Shown here piece after piece: positions 1-9,648 of a stretch of 31,125 bases of DNA. Within the stretch, counting starts at the first letter, position 1. Each line of letters begins with the position of its first letter. Where the stretch lies: contig LRSR01012639.1 in the NCBI GenBank assembly GCA_001579985.1, forward strand, positions 1 through 31,125, in the 5' to 3' direction. Source of the stretch: Hypsibius dujardini (Eukaryota > Tardigrada > Eutardigrada > Parachela > Hypsibiidae). Position numbers and translations under genes: made by a program. The notes beneath the pieces were generated by a model, which did no database searches, had not been told where the DNA came from, and saw only the letters and a program-made list of their open reading frames with translations.

Positions 1-710
1 AGGCAACAGAAGCAGTTCTTTTTTAAAACGATTTCACGAACTACAACTGAGTATGCCTGTCTTATATCGAGAAGGGCAGGTTTATCCTGTTGCGATTCAC
101 TCGCTAAACTCAAAAGACAATTGAATTTTTAATTGGAAGGCAAATCCATCATCCATACTTAAGCGTGGTTAATTACTGCTAACTAGACAGATAAACTCAC
201 TGCAGTGAAATTGATAAAACTGTGTTTCCATTCGACGTTTGCATTGATCACTGTTGAGTGCAGCTTTATCAAGCGATTACTAATCACGTTTTCTTCAAAA
301 CGTTTTTCAAAAACTCAATTCGTTTGTGACGCAGAACTGCCTCACTTAAGTTTGATGAACACTTGCCAGACACTCCTTAATCCGCTGGCTGAGATTCAAG
401 GGGGCCGGTTATTTTGACTGACAAAAGCGAAAACAAGAGCAGTACTTTCTCGGCGCGACAGCAGAGATCAGTCTGATAGACTAAGTGGGATAAGACGCTC
501 CGAGCTTTGAGCATTCTGCTTCTCCGTAAATGTTCCGTTTTCAATTATTTTATCATTAACCTTGAACATCAATTTTAAGTTTGCGCTCAGTTTTGACATT
601 TCCAAAAGCGACAACTACAAGCTCCTTCAGCTATACCAGGCCCCAAATAAACGTTGTTTATTTTGTTCCCTATCGCTTGGGTAGCTGATGACCGATTTAG
701 ATTTTCCAAT
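1..710 (+). repeat. Long diverged direct repeat, copy 1
   Basis: This stretch aligns along its length, with many substitutions and small gaps, to 4406-5071 in the same orientation. Shared landmarks are the CTTATATC(G/A)AGAAGGGCAG block (about 60 and 4468), the TACTGC/TTTACTGCAGTGAAAT region (about 195 and 4600) and the GCTTGGGTAGCTGATG block (about 676 and 5029). Similarity already exists at base 1, so the copy may start before the window. No coding frame is conserved between the copies. The element class is not recognised. Confidence 0.7.
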
Positions 711-839
711 TTTTGTTGGTAGCAAAAGATAGATTACCTTTTAGTTTATGCGAGAGCGAACTACTCCTGGAACAGTCCGTTTGGTCTCTGTATCAACGTT
801 TTTTATCATTTTTTTTATCTTATTTTATTATTTATTTAG

Positions 840-1224
840 GTGCTGCTATTGCTCACCTCGGGGGTTGCACATCCGTTCTTCCGGTCCCGTAGCAGTTGAG
901 CCGCAACTGCATTGCTCCTCCTTCTGGCGCCCGGTCTGTGGGGTGGACGGAAAGGTCTACGGCAACAGCTGCGAGACAAAAGTGTGCCGGCATGAGTTTG
1001 TTCTCGCAAGTAGAAACCCCCGTATAGATATTAGTGTCTCCGATTGGAACGGTTGGATAAGTTGTCTGAATTTTGCATCTAATACGCACAGGTGCCACCT
1101 TATCTTTATAGGAGTGGAGTGTCTTTCACCACTGGACCCTGCCCCCCCCCCGCCGACCAATCCCAGCAGTTCACCAGCCTTCTCCGTTGAAGGCCATTGT
1201 CTGGACGTTTTTTTCGTTCGCTAA
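840..1224 (+). pseudogene. Kazal-domain gene fragment with a frameshift
   Basis: A pyrimidine-rich acceptor ending at 839 leads into an exon whose phase-1 frame reads the end of one Kazal domain (IAHLGGC, then a proline-containing linker) and meets a stop at about 890. From about 885 a different frame carries the start of the next Kazal domain: C-x7-C-x10-C with PVCGVDGKVYGNSC. A donor at 1010 (A|GTAGAA) and an acceptor at 1111 (TTTATAG) join in phase 1 to give the last cysteine (ARVEC) and a proline-rich tail ending at 1224. The same exon logic is seen in the intact gene at 6653-7548, which makes the frame change visible. It is consistent with a one-base loss or two-base gain in the linker, perhaps at the G5 run at 860-864. 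No signal-peptide exon is found upstream in the window. A sequencing error or unusual splice cannot be excluded. Confidence 0.6.
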
Positions 1225-2259
1225 TACGGCTCATTGTTCTGGACGACACTTCCGTCTAGTCCAGAAGTCAGAAGCCAAAATGTCAGCGTCAGATTATCGA
1301 CATGGACGATATGTCTATACAGAGGTGTAATAGAATTTTTTTGCTGCGGGGGGAGGGGGGAGGGAGTTTTGCTTGTAAATAAAAATAAAATTTGAAGGCG
1401 CAAGCCGAGTTCGAATAAAAAATACCGAAAAATACGGCTAGCCCCACCCCTTCTTTTTGTGGGGCAATCACAACTCTTTTCCATTGTGCTGATAAAAAAG
1501 AAAAACAACTTCCCCCCCCCCAATTAGTTTGCTAGGGGCATGTGCCCAGAGTCGTCGTCCCACTGTGTCTATGTGCCTCTCTATGTGGTTTAGTTGCCAG
1601 CATCTCCTAAGACAACTGATCAGTAAGATCGAGAAAATGGGACCCACAATGTCTTGGAGCCAAGAAGTGGATGGATAAAATAACCATCTTTCAAGCGAGC
1701 CTTGAACACACGATCGAGCATCAGCTGTCCCCATTAAAAATGCCGTACAAGTTACGCACAACAAAGTATTGATTGAATTTTTTTATTGCTTTACCCACCG
1801 ATGCTGTCTGCTATCTGCTGCCCGATTCTGTTAATTCGCATTCGCGATATATTATTCCCAACCTGAACTGCAACCCTTCCTTTTAAATCCAACGAGGCAA
1901 AGCCTTCTGGAAAGTTTATTCCGGATTGATTGAAGTGGGGCAAATCTTTTCCCAATTTAGCCTTTGATTGCGTACCTGCATTTCCTTCTAATTACTTCGC
2001 CTAGGTATATATAATTCAACGACAACGGCTACCGCAATTTGCATCAGACGATTTTCCCATTATCCCTATTTTAATATTCTCCTTCCAGTCAGAGCAAGCG
2101 TCTTTCACCTTTCCTCCACCATCAAACCTGCTGGTGTCTCTCCTCACCAAAACCATGAACTCAATACTTCCCACTGCTTCTGTAATGGAACTGGGTTTAG
2201 CGAAGGACCGAATTAGAACCAGAACCGGACCAGTAGTTGAAACCGATTGTCGTCTTTAG
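1225..2259. other. No gene recognised; C/G homopolymers and a TATA box
   Basis: Open frames here are short and show no family features. There are G-rich and C-rich runs at about 1347-1368 and 1511-1520. A TATATATAA box is at 2006-2014, with an ATG at 2154 followed by 34 codons, but no splice from that ATG into the GPCR exon at 2260 fits in phase. Confidence 0.4.
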
Positions 2260-3217
2260 GTACCAAAGGCATCTAGCGATCCGCTGGAGGATCGGCGCCA
2301 CGTCAGCCGCCCTACTGTGGGTGCACGGCTGGTACCTTCCGTTCAGTATCCTCAACATGGTCACACCCATAACCCTGCGTAGGACATGTGACACGTCGGT
2401 GTACCCCACGTATCGCACGATGATGTACGCCATGATAGCGTACATGCCGCAAGCACTGACCCTTGGGAGCTACCCGTTCTTGCTGACGTTTCTGGGGCGA
2501 CGGATCAAGCGGCTACGCGTGAAACGGGCTCGAGTGGAATGCTTAATTCAAAAAGCGACCCCGTTACATGTATTTGTGATTAAATAATAACGTATTTTAG
2601 GTTTGATAATACATTGAATAAATTCTAATACCACCGGTTAAGTTTATTTAAATATAATCTTTATTTTATTTATACGTTTTTTAAAACGAACGCCACGTTG
2701 TCAGCATTTCAAGTAAGATATTTAATGAAATTACCCAAATTAAAAGTAAATATAGTTATTTAAACTAAAAATAATTCGCTGCTAAATATTCATCTCCATT
2801 TTCATAATTTCCATGGTAATACAAATATTTTTTATTTAAAGTTCCAGTTTTGAGCCATGTAAAGTATCTTTAATTAACGTTAATCAAAACTAGTTGCAGG
2901 CACCGCCGGGAGCGAAGAGTGAGGTTAATGCGGCCCAGGTCCTGAAACAAACTATCGCCAAAGCGGAAGGATCAAACAATCGGCTTACAGTGTATCTGTT
3001 GTTGCTGAAACTGACGACACATGTCTTTAGCATCGTACCAATGGCGTTATTCATGGTTTCGGCGGGCAATCGTCAACCTCCGCCGCGGTGTGAATTTGAT
3101 GCCATGCATTTCTCGACCCACTTCTCAATGGTGGCTCAGCTGGTGGAGCCCTTCATCTACCTGGCCACCATGACCGACCTGCGCAATGAGTTTCTCGCGC
3201 TTTTGCGTTTCACTTAA
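2260..3217 (+). CDS. Rhodopsin-like GPCR, C-terminal half (TM4-TM7)
   Basis: Two exons, 2260-2518 and 2900-3217, join in phase 0 (donor GTGAAA, acceptor TTGCAG). Exon 1 starts after an acceptor at 2259 in phase 2 and encodes the second intracellular loop, TM4 with its tryptophan (LLWVHGWYLP), a loop cysteine (TCDTS), TM5 with a central proline (MPQALTLGSY) and a basic third loop (GRRIKRLR). Exon 2 encodes TM6 ending in the family proline (FSIVPMALF) and TM7 with EPFIY in place of NPxxY, then a short tail and stop. TM1-TM3 are missing: no suitable exon is found between 1 and 2260, so the first exon lies to the left of the window or has been lost. It resembles the receptor starting at 30167 in the TM4 region. 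The ligand is unknown. The intact frame argues for function, but a 5'-truncated relic is possible. Confidence 0.7.
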
Positions 3218-4405
3218 TAGGTGTGGGGTGTAGGATGCCACGTTACTTTTTTCACTTTACCTTTGTTCCTTTTGTTCCGTTTGTTACTTTTGCTACTTGT
3301 GTTACTTTTGTCACATGTAACGCTACAGTGCTATACATTGCCTCCCTATCTATGTTTATGCCGTGATCACCCCATATATCCTTATGTGTACATTATGTCC
3401 TAAGGAATTCGCAGCAGGCTCTTGGCCCTCCGTTGACCATATATTCATATTTAATTAGTGCTGACACTTACCGTGCTCCTACGAATACATGTACATGTAT
3501 CGATACATCTGGCATAGTGGGACGCTTTGCTCTTTACTGCATCAAGTTTGCTTGGCGAATCGTGATTGTTTTCAAGCAACAAGTCACACACTGGATAAAA
3601 AAATATAATATGAAAGGGATATGAAGAAGGGGCAGTCTCTTGTAACCCCTTTTGGGGTCCTATTTCTAGCCACAATTTCAGTACACTGGGACCTTTCCTA
3701 TACTAGGACATTAAAGTGTACCTTTTAGACACTATCATATTTAAAATTTAGTTCTGAAGTGATCGGCGCCAGTGAATAATTTTATTGGGGTTTAGGGGCG
3801 GGATATAGTCAATTTTTTAAAGCTGCGCTATCATTTCCAGTCTTTTTTGCAAGCGTAAAACTGGCTCCGCCCCCTAGTTTCCCAAAGCTATTTTGCTCAT
3901 GCTAATTGACTGCAAATTGAATTTGGCCAGAACAGTTTATCTCAATGTTTAGAAAAGTCCTACTATACTGGAAAGTCCAACTACGGTCCTTTCTCAGTGG
4001 ATAGAAATGATTAACCCTCAATGTACAGCAAGAAATGCTAAGGACGGGGGCGTACGACCTTCTTATATCTTCCCCTCTTCTCATCAAAGCAAACGTCATT
4101 TGTGGACACTCCCTTACTTATTCACGACTCGGACGGGTGCTCATTACCGCAAAACAGTGAAGCAGGCGCCCGGTCCCTTCTGTCTTGGATCAAGCACTTC
4201 AACTACAGTGTACCAACTTATCCATACGGTTGATTAATGATCATGACTTCTCCAAAACTGTTTGCAAATGTCGACTTTCACTCGACTTAGTCCCGTTACG
4301 CAACAGTACTCAGACTTCTTAGGCATAATCCTTAGGATGATACTCGCTAATCCATAACCGCTAGCTGACATTGAGGCATTGGTACTGTAATCTGTCTTTA
4401 TGCAA
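3218..4405. other. No gene recognised; T-rich simple repeat
   Basis: Bases about 3243-3320 form an imperfect short repeat of TTTGTTCC and TTACTTTTG units. The 60-residue open frame there is only this leucine/phenylalanine-rich repeat. The rest has short, unconvincing frames. Confidence 0.4.
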
Positions 4406-5071
4406 GAGGCAAGCAAAACAGTCCTTTTTATAGCAAATTTTCCCATAATGCAATCGGATATTCTTGTCTTATATCAAGAAGGGCAGATTTATGCTGTTGC
4501 GATTCACTCGTTAAACACAAGAGACGATTGAGTTTTTAATTCAAAGGCGAGTCTGTTGCATCCCTATACTTTGCGTGATCAATTGCTGCTTGACAAACAA
4601 ATTTACTGCAGTGAAATGGCTAAAATAGTGTTTCAATTTGGCATTTGGGTTAATCAATCTCAGAACTAGCTTAATCAAGTGATTACTCTTCACCTTTTCT
4701 TCGAAACCTCTCTCCACTTGACTCGCCTTGGTTCCTGATATCAAAGAGAGAACAATTATTTTGACTGACAAACCAGACAAAATGAACAGTATTTTACCAG
4801 CGCGATAGCATGGATTAGCACAGTAGAATGAGTGGAATAATACACTCCTTGTTTGGGCATTCTGCTTGCATTGCAATTTTCACTTTTCGCTTTTCACTTT
4901 TTGTGTTACTAACGTTAGAAATCAAAAATAAGAATTTGCGCTCAGTTTGACAGTTGCGAAAGCGACATCTTCAATTTCGCAAAGGTACCAAACCCCAAGT
5001 GAATGGTATTTGAAATTTTTTCCCTATTGCTTGGGTAGCTGATGCAAGATTTAGATTTTTCATATTTGCGG
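4406..5071 (+). repeat. Long diverged direct repeat, copy 2
   Basis: Partner of 1-710. Both copies end shortly after GCTTGGGTAGCTGATG and an AGATTTAGATTTT block, and they differ throughout, so the duplication is old. A minus-strand frame at 4541-4876 lies inside it but is not preserved in copy 1. Confidence 0.7.
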
Positions 5072-5565
5072 GTTGAACAACATAAATAAACTGAATAACA
5101 AGCAGGTCGCCCGATGAATGAAAATATACATTGCTATTTCAGTTTCTTTTTCTTGAGGGCTAAGTTAGACGGTCTATAAGGCTTTTGTTCAGTTACTGAA
5201 AAAATTGACATATGCATCGGCATGATTCGACAGCCGAAAGGGTGATGAAATGGGGATGAGGCTGCTGAGTGGGCTTGAGAATTCAAAACAATCTGGTATG
5301 GAACAATTAATGACGGCTGATCACTCTTTTGAATGAGTGGCGGTTTAGAGCTATCAGTATCTCTGAAAAGGCCAACGTTGCAAAAACAAATCGCTGCCCC
5401 CTCCACCCCGACCCAAATGGTCATTCCACAATCGTAAGGTGGAAGGATCTTGAGGTATTTGGGCCTGTCACGTACATGTTAAAGATCCACCCCCACCCCT
5501 CGACGCCGGTCGATGAATGGCCAAAGTGTCTACTACCCTTACAAAACGCTAGTCATCCCATCCCA
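5072..5565. other. No gene recognised
   Basis: A plus-strand open frame from 5329 and a minus-strand one at 5134-5424 have no recognisable domains. The plus frame runs into the foldback element and is unlikely to be a gene. Confidence 0.3.
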
Positions 5566-6154
5566 GCAAGGGCTCGTTTAGGGTCCTTACAAATCAGAAC
5601 TAGGACCCCTCATGATAGGGTTAGGGGTGGACAAAGGGGCGAAATGCATTTTATCAAGATTGAGTTTAAACTTCGGCCTCTTGTCCCTGACATATTGAAA
5701 CTTCTGGGGGTGTGAGGGTATGATTTCCAAGGGATTTCAGAACGTGTTTAAAACATCCGCTTTGAGTTTTACCCCAACAAACCCCGAATCAAACGAAAAA
5801 CGATGTAGGGACCTGACTTTCAAGGCCCCCTGTGATTTCAAAAGATTTTCAGGAACTTCAGCTTTTCTATCAAATTTGGATTGTTCTTGAATGTTTTGCA
5901 CTTCGTATTGGTAGTTACTAATATTGAGCTTGTAATATACTCTAATATAAATTCAATCGAAAAACAGGTTTTTTAACTGTTCTGAAATCCCTGGGGCCTT
6001 GGAAATCTTACCCCCAGTTTCAAAATCATCAGAAACATAGGCAAAATGTTGGGTTTCAAAATGAAAAAAATGCATTTTACCCCTTTGCCCACCCCCTGGA
6101 CCTGCCATAAGGGGTCCTGGTTCCGAACTGTAAAGAACCTAAACGAGCCCTTGC
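5566..6154. mobile_element. Foldback (inverted-repeat) element
   Basis: The left arm (about 5566-5756) is the imperfect reverse complement of the right arm (about 5958-6154). Both arms start from the outside with GCAAGGGCTCGTTTAGG. They share the blocks AAATGCATTTT and GGGATTTCAGAAC in the same order, around a spacer of about 200 bases. This is the layout of a non-autonomous foldback or long-TIR element. No transposase and no clear target duplication is seen. The open frames inside it (for example 5973-6227 minus) are by-products. Confidence 0.75.
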
Positions 6155-6652
6155 ATCCAAGTCGATATAAATTCGCCCCAACGTCGTGGACCCTGCGATA
6201 TACTCTGCCTGCGCAAGGTAATTCCAAGTTTCATATCACAATCAAGCACAGTTCTCCAAATTAAACAGCGGCATCCCTTTCATCTACATTGGACTACTTG
6301 TTTTTCGGCCTTCATCCGATCCCCTGGTATCAATTCTCAATGTAGATTAAGACTGAAAAAGTAACAATGCAGCATGGTATCAGGGCCTTAGACCGCGAAG
6401 ACATTGTTCCAATGTGTGCGCCAACTATTGACTGATTCTAAGGCCATACTAAATCCATAAATTAACTGATAAATCCGTGGAAATCTTCGATTAGGACGAG
6501 TGAAAATTTCAGCATCTATAATCCGCAACTAAATATAACGATTCTTCTGTAACTACGAATTTCCCCGACACCTCCACCATTATTGTTCTCAGAAGCCGCC
6601 GCAAGTTGATAATATTATAGCGTCTTCAACACTCTGGCAATATATACGGAAT
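6155..6652. other. Upstream region of the Kazal gene
   Basis: No coding feature is seen. AT-rich TATA-like strings occur at about 6610-6620 (AATATTATAG) and 6640-6648 (AATATATAC), just upstream of the start codon at 6653. Which of them, if any, is the core promoter cannot be told. Confidence 0.3.
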
Positions 6653-7548
6653 ATGGCTTCATCAACCATGATTGCTCTTTTGGCTATGGTCGTAACCTTG
6701 GCTGCTCGTAAGTACAGCACATGAAAAAGAGTGTCCTCATCTTGGGATGCTTAAAGTAAACCAAACTAAATTGAACCAGAACTAATCTAAAACTGTCAGT
6801 GGATTATTGCTTAGTTTGATTCTGCAACTTCTCAAAAAAAAGTCAATCAACATTTTGAGTCACTAACAAGTTGATTAAGTCGGAGTACGAAATTTGTCAA
6901 TTAATTTTGTCAAAAACTAAACTGAAAGGTGTATTCTTTACAATACTAAACTTAACCCTTAATTAGATGGCTAATTTTAATTTTTATCAACCTTATCCGC
7001 ATCCATATGATGTTAACGCACTTTTGCTTCCAAACTGACAATAGGTGCCTCGGCTGAATCCCACGTGATGTGCGCCGCGGTTTACGACCCGGTCTGCGGT
7101 CAGAACGGACAGACTTATGGCAGTGCCTGTAACGCTGCCATTGTCCGTAAGTCCAATTCCTTCGCTAGAGGTCCCACGAGTACATGTTATTTTTGACACT
7201 TATTTTTTTATCTGCATGGGCAGACGTCCAGATTGCCCATCAAGGAGCCTGCATAAGCATTCCACTGCCTCGCCCGACTGCGCCAGTTGCTCCAGGACCG
7301 ACGACTCAACGACCACGTTGCGTCTGCCTGTCGATGTTGGTGATGCTCGTTTGCGGAGAAGACGGAAAAACCCACACAAGTCCTTGCCGTGCCCGCTGCG
7401 CTGGTTAGTTACATGCTTTGCAAGATAACACATGTACTGTACATACATGTAGACTTTATCTGTGTAACTTGAAGAAAAACCTAATGATCGCTTTGTTGTA
7501 GGAAATACAAATTTCACCACTGGCCGCTGCCCCGTCCCGTTGAACTAA
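6653..7548 (+). CDS. Small secreted protein with two Kazal domains
   Basis: Four exons, 6653-6707, 7045-7146, 7224-7403 and 7502-7548, all join in phase 1 and give 127 residues. Exon 1 is a hydrophobic signal peptide (MASSTMIALLAMVVTLAA). Exons 2 and 3 carry the first Kazal domain with the hallmark PVCGQNGQTYGSAC; it has four cysteines rather than six, lacking the pair that normally forms the C1-C5 disulfide. A proline-rich linker (residues about 63-80) leads to a second, six-cysteine domain with VCGEDGKTHTSPC, which ends in exon 4 with GRCPVPLN. Kazal domains usually inhibit serine proteases outside the cell; that activity is inferred, not shown. Donors are strong (GTAAGT twice, GTTAGT). Intron 1 is 337 bases, the others under 100. 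An AATAAA overlaps the stop codon. Confidence 0.85.
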
Positions 7549-7553
7549 ATAAA
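7548..7553 (+). terminator. Poly(A) signal of the Kazal gene
   Basis: AATAAA begins on the last base of the TAA stop codon. It is the only canonical signal close to the end of this frame. Confidence 0.5.
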
Positions 7554-8622
7554 TTGAGCGTTTCTGTTCCTTGTAGTGGAATGCTTTTAACTATGCGAGT
7601 ACCGGGCAGCATACACATGTGCTGGATTTACCGGTCACTTTCGACATTTCGTGCGAATTTCGGATTGTTTTGTTCACGGGTTTTTTGCGTTGATATTTTC
7701 AAAGCATCTAAATATCCTTGCGGAAAGTAGTCGTCAACCCAAACAAATTTATTGTCCGCCTGCCCCGAACATTTGAGGAAAGCGATGGGTTATCCAGTAG
7801 GTTCCATTTAATTGGAATTACTCAATACTTGAATGAAGAAATTTGTTTGGAGATCCGACCTCCAAAATGAGTTCTTCCACAGTGTGCAGTTTGGAAATCA
7901 TTTGATTTTTGCTTTCGTAGCTTTGTATCCTCACTCATTGCATGGTAGGATAGCGTTTGTAGTGGGATGTAATTCGCGAAACAGCAAAAACTATTGCAGC
8001 ACTAGAGCTGACCTAAATTCAGTCGCCTTGGTTCCTATCCCAAAACTGTTTACCTTCTTCTGCGCAGTCATTGGCTTCCGTTTCAGTAGAAGCATTTTCC
8101 ATTTCAATAAAAGCATTGGCAAATATACTTTTCAAAACGCAAGTGCAATTTGCTCAACCGTCTGATTGTGGAGACAGTATGGGCACGAAGTCCGCCAAGG
8201 TGCTGCTTGTTTCTAAATTCGAAAGCGTCATCGCCAAGCAATTTGAATTTGCGATTATGCTCGCAAATTTTTGAATGATTTTGCCATTGTCAATAAAAAG
8301 CCCGTGGATTCCCTTTTGATATCTTTCAGGTTTTGAGAAATGGAGCGCCACAGGAGAAAAAAATGAGCAGATGAACTTGGGTTCTTCCCGGACACGGAAT
8401 TCAACTTTGACCCGTGTTGCTTCTGCTCTCCGAAATTTTTTGTGATACATTTTCGGAAGGGTTGACGACCGAAGGTTCTTTCAGCTGTTTTAGATTTCAG
8501 GATAGTTCTGAATCAAAGGAATCACAGAGAGAATGAGGTGATCTACAGAATCTGAAAGCTATTCACTGTGTCTTTCTCGAGTTGATTTTTATACTCTACC
8601 GCACTGACTTTCTGAATAATTA
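7554..8622. other. No gene recognised
   Basis: Plus-strand frames at 7833-8165 and 8071-8274 and a minus-strand frame at 8154-8450 overlap one another and have no domain, signal peptide or splice context that supports a gene. Confidence 0.35.
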
Positions 8623-9373
8623 CAGGGTCCACCGCGATCGTTTATTCAACTTTGAATGGATCTCTAAATTTTACTGTTACTCAAGTCCCTTGAATTCTTT
8701 CAATTGTATATGCCTGGTGAGCTGACTGTCATACAAATTTGAGTTTTTATAAAACTCAATGAACATTTTTAGGTTCACCCCTTTTTTGTGAAGTTGGCAC
8801 TTTTGAACCAGTCAAGTTCGGCCAAAATCTGGTCGTTCTCTTCAATTATATATATTTTTAATCACGTTTCACAAAAAATGGCTTAGTTCATCTGGTTAAC
8901 AAATTAAAGGATTCCACTAAACTATGTGCCTTCGTTTTTTTCACGGAATCGTCAATTTTTAGAAAACAAATATTTGCCGCCCAACCAGTGAGTTGTCCCA
9001 TATAAATTTTAGAATCATTTAGTGCAACTACTCTCCCCTTCACTTCCGATTTTGACCACACGAAGCAAGCTCTTTTTTCTACTTATACCCTACTTTTGCT
9101 TGCTTGGTGGGTTGGCACTGCGTTCACAGTCTGTAAAATGGCAAAATGCCATGTCAATTCAATCAGAAATCAATTTACACAGTAGTAAAAAATAGCGTTT
9201 CTCACTTGGCAAACCCCAGAAGCTCGCCACCAAAAGATTTCATAATCTGCTGGTTGCAACATGACCTGAACTATATCCAACATACGTTTTTGTTAATTAT
9301 GAATATTGAAACCAGTACACACGGTTTCGACCGTAACCCTGCAAAGTTGAGTAAATGTTCTTGGTGGAACCTG
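8623..9373 (+). mobile_element. TA-flanked MITE, copy A (Tc1/mariner-like ends)
   Basis: The element starts CAGGGTCCACCGCG and ends in the near reverse complement (CTTGGTGGAACCTG), flanked by TA on both sides. Inside the tip, CAACTTTGA is mirrored by AAAGTTGAG. It is 751 bases long. The interior is shared with copies at 16160-16917 (inverted) and 27755-28296. No transposase is encoded, so it is non-autonomous. The TA duplication suggests mobilisation by a Tc1/mariner-type transposase. Confidence 0.85.
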
Positions 9374-9545
9374 TACTGTTTCGTAACTCAACTGAGGATA
9401 AACCACTAGTAAACGTAGATAGAAAACATAATTTCGTACCACGATCTGTAAACAGAAACCTTTAATTTACAATCTGCAGAATATTGTGTTGCCTTAATGC
9501 CGTTACACGAGTACGTACGCAACGTTAAGTAGGTGCAAAAAATCA

Positions 9546-9551
9546 TTTATT
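9546..9551 (-). terminator. Poly(A) signal of the stonustoxin-like/GTPase gene
   Basis: On the minus strand this reads AATAAA, about 100 bases after the stop codon at 9649-9651. Confidence 0.5.
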
Positions 9552-9648
9552 TTTTACTGCGCGCTCGTGCTCTTATCCTGGCAGCTAGAACCAAAATTAA
9601 AAAGTTGGTTTCATTCCCCGATAAAGCAAAAATTACTACTAGAAATTG

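Noticed and set aside
3221-3403. 60-residue Leu/Phe-rich open frame after the GPCR
   Set aside because: It is the translation of a T-rich short repeat, with no acceptor or family feature.
7009-7019. GATGTTAACG in Kazal intron 1, resembling the introner tip
   Set aside because: No mirrored copy or 8-base duplication is found around it, so likely chance.
6993-7520. Frames on both strands over the Kazal gene
   Set aside because: Shadows of the Kazal exons; only the spliced phase-1 frame carries the cysteine pattern.
9146-9409. 87-residue frame containing SKCSWW, also seen upstream of the GTPase gene
   Set aside because: The shared peptide is only the translated terminal repeat of the MITE family, not a protein motif.
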